NCBI GenBank assembly: GCA_023260815.1
Contig: JALQUE010000023.1
Span: forward strand, 1-5,461
DNA: 5,461 nucleotides
Direction: 5' to 3'
DNA from: Roseovarius sp.
GTDB taxonomy: Bacteria > Pseudomonadota > Alphaproteobacteria > Rhodobacterales > Rhodobacteraceae
Made by a program: the position numbers and the translations under genes. The notes under the pieces are model-generated. The model had not been told where the DNA came from, ran no database searches, and saw only the letters and a list, made by a program, of their open reading frames with translations. Positions 4,817-5,461 of this stretch are shown here, piece by piece (the first letter of the stretch is position 1; each line of letters starts with the position of its first letter).

Positions 4817-5461
4817 TCAGCCGCCGCAGATGCCTTGCAGGCGCAGCCAGTCGGCATCGCTGAGCAAGGGTTCGGGCGCGTCGGCTGCAAATGGATCCGC
4901 CTCGATCAGCGGCAGTGTCGACTCGCCTGATATATCCACCGCATAGGCGTAGGGGGTGGACCGGACGCGCCACGCCCCGAACGCCGCGATCAGGGTATCG
5001 GCCTGGGGTTGGTCGCGCGGGCTGGTCAACAGGTGTTGTGCATACGCGTCGAGCGACGCAGGGTCGATCTGGCCGGTGGTCAGCAGCCGGAAGGTTGCCC
5101 AGAACCCCGCATGATCCAGCAGGTCATCCAGAGGATCGGTCAGTTGCGCGCGCAGGCGCTCGGCCACGATATAGCCGGCGACCACGTCCGGTTCCTCATG
5201 GTCCTCTACCAGGGTGCGGTTGATGAGGATCGTGCCGCCGGGCAGGTGGATCGTCGTCTTGACGCCGCCACGCACCACGTCCAGCCGGCCTGGACCGCCC
5301 GGCGCGGGCAATCGCCGCGCAAGTCGCACGAGCGCCGCGCGTCCGTCGCCACTGCGGCACACCGGGCCGGTGACACGCTGTAGCTGCGCCATCAGATCGA
5401 CGCCGATCTGGGTGCGCTTGACATCGGGCACCACTGTCAGGGCGTGGTGACGCGCCGCGCC
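4817..5461 (-). CDS. M48-peptidase-like protein lacking the HExxH zinc motif, C-terminal part (5' end beyond right edge)
   Basis: The minus frame is open from the right edge to TGA at 4817-4819. A GTG at 5434 could initiate, but the frame continues upstream (AARHHALTVVPDVKR), so the true N-terminus is probably outside the window. IHLPGGTILINRTLVEDHEEPDVVAGYIVAERLRAQ resembles the M48 segment in which a 'LPGG.I.v..gLl' strand and helix precede the catalytic HExxH. Here that position reads AERLR (5150-5164): the glutamate is kept and both zinc histidines are replaced. The C-terminal PLLSDADWLRLQGIC is like the tails of alphaproteobacterial M48-type envelope proteins. It is probably a non-catalytic relative or a distinct hypothetical family. 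A signal peptide cannot be assessed. It ends 92 bp before mtnP on the same strand. CDS status is strong; the M48 link is from pattern only. Confidence 0.72.
   Translation of the reverse strand, partial: GAARHHALTVVPDVKRTQIGVDLMAQLQRVTGPVCRSGDGRAALVRLARRLPAPGGPGRLDVVRGGVKTTIHLPGGTILINRTLVEDHEEPDVVAGYIVAERLRAQLTDPLDDLLDHAGFWATFRLLTTGQIDPASLDAYAQHLLTSPRDQPQADTLIAAFGAWRVRSTPYAYAVDISGESTLPLIEADPFAADAPEPLLSDADWLRLQGICGG

Noticed and set aside
4725..4973. N-terminal extension of mtnP to 4973
   Set aside because: It would overlap the end of the M48-like gene. The extension is rich in Arg and Ala with no MTAP similarity, and the ATG at 4724 has GAGGA at the right distance.
1..5461. tRNA, rRNA, CRISPR array, insertion sequence or attachment site
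   Set aside because: No cloverleaf with a GTTCRA-type T arm, no regularly spaced repeats, no transposase or integrase and no terminal inverted repeats were seen.

Overview
The window is GC-rich, with codon use dominated by G/C third positions. It carries genes whose style suggests an alphaproteobacterium, probably of the Rhodobacteraceae/Roseobacter group. This is inferred from composition, protein style and the pairing of mtnP with apt; there is no rRNA or other phylogenetic marker to confirm it.

Left part (1-1716): a divergent pair. On the minus strand is the N-terminal 184 residues of an FAD/NAD(P)-binding protein that runs off the left edge. On the plus strand is a complete UDP-glucuronate 4-epimerase-type sugar nucleotide epimerase (703-1716). 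The 148 bp between them must hold both promoters.

Middle (1717-2205): a 250 bp gap followed by a small plus-strand gene (1967-2194). Its product looks like a ribbon-helix-helix (RHH) DNA-binding protein with a lysine-rich N-terminal tail. It lies directly behind a very AT-rich stretch containing an imperfect palindrome, a natural candidate for its own operator. The gap also holds small hairpins and a 14-codon ORF with a good Shine-Dalgarno sequence.

Right part (2206-5461): four minus-strand genes. In transcription order they are an M48-peptidase-like protein with a degenerate zinc site (C-terminal part only, entering from the right edge), mtnP (methylthioadenosine phosphorylase), a class I SAM-dependent methyltransferase, and apt (adenine phosphoribosyltransferase). 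mtnP releases adenine from methylthioadenosine and apt converts that adenine to AMP, so these two form a coherent salvage pair. The methyltransferase sits between them. A 10 bp direct repeat spanning the mtnP stop codon and the apt ribosome-binding region brackets it, which hints that it was inserted into an ancestral mtnP-apt junction.

I see no mobile element, CRISPR array, tRNA, rRNA or recognisable riboswitch. Most of the window is ordinary chromosomal housekeeping. The points most worth a second look are the RHH gene with its AT palindrome, the methyltransferase between mtnP and apt, and the inactive-looking M48-like protein.
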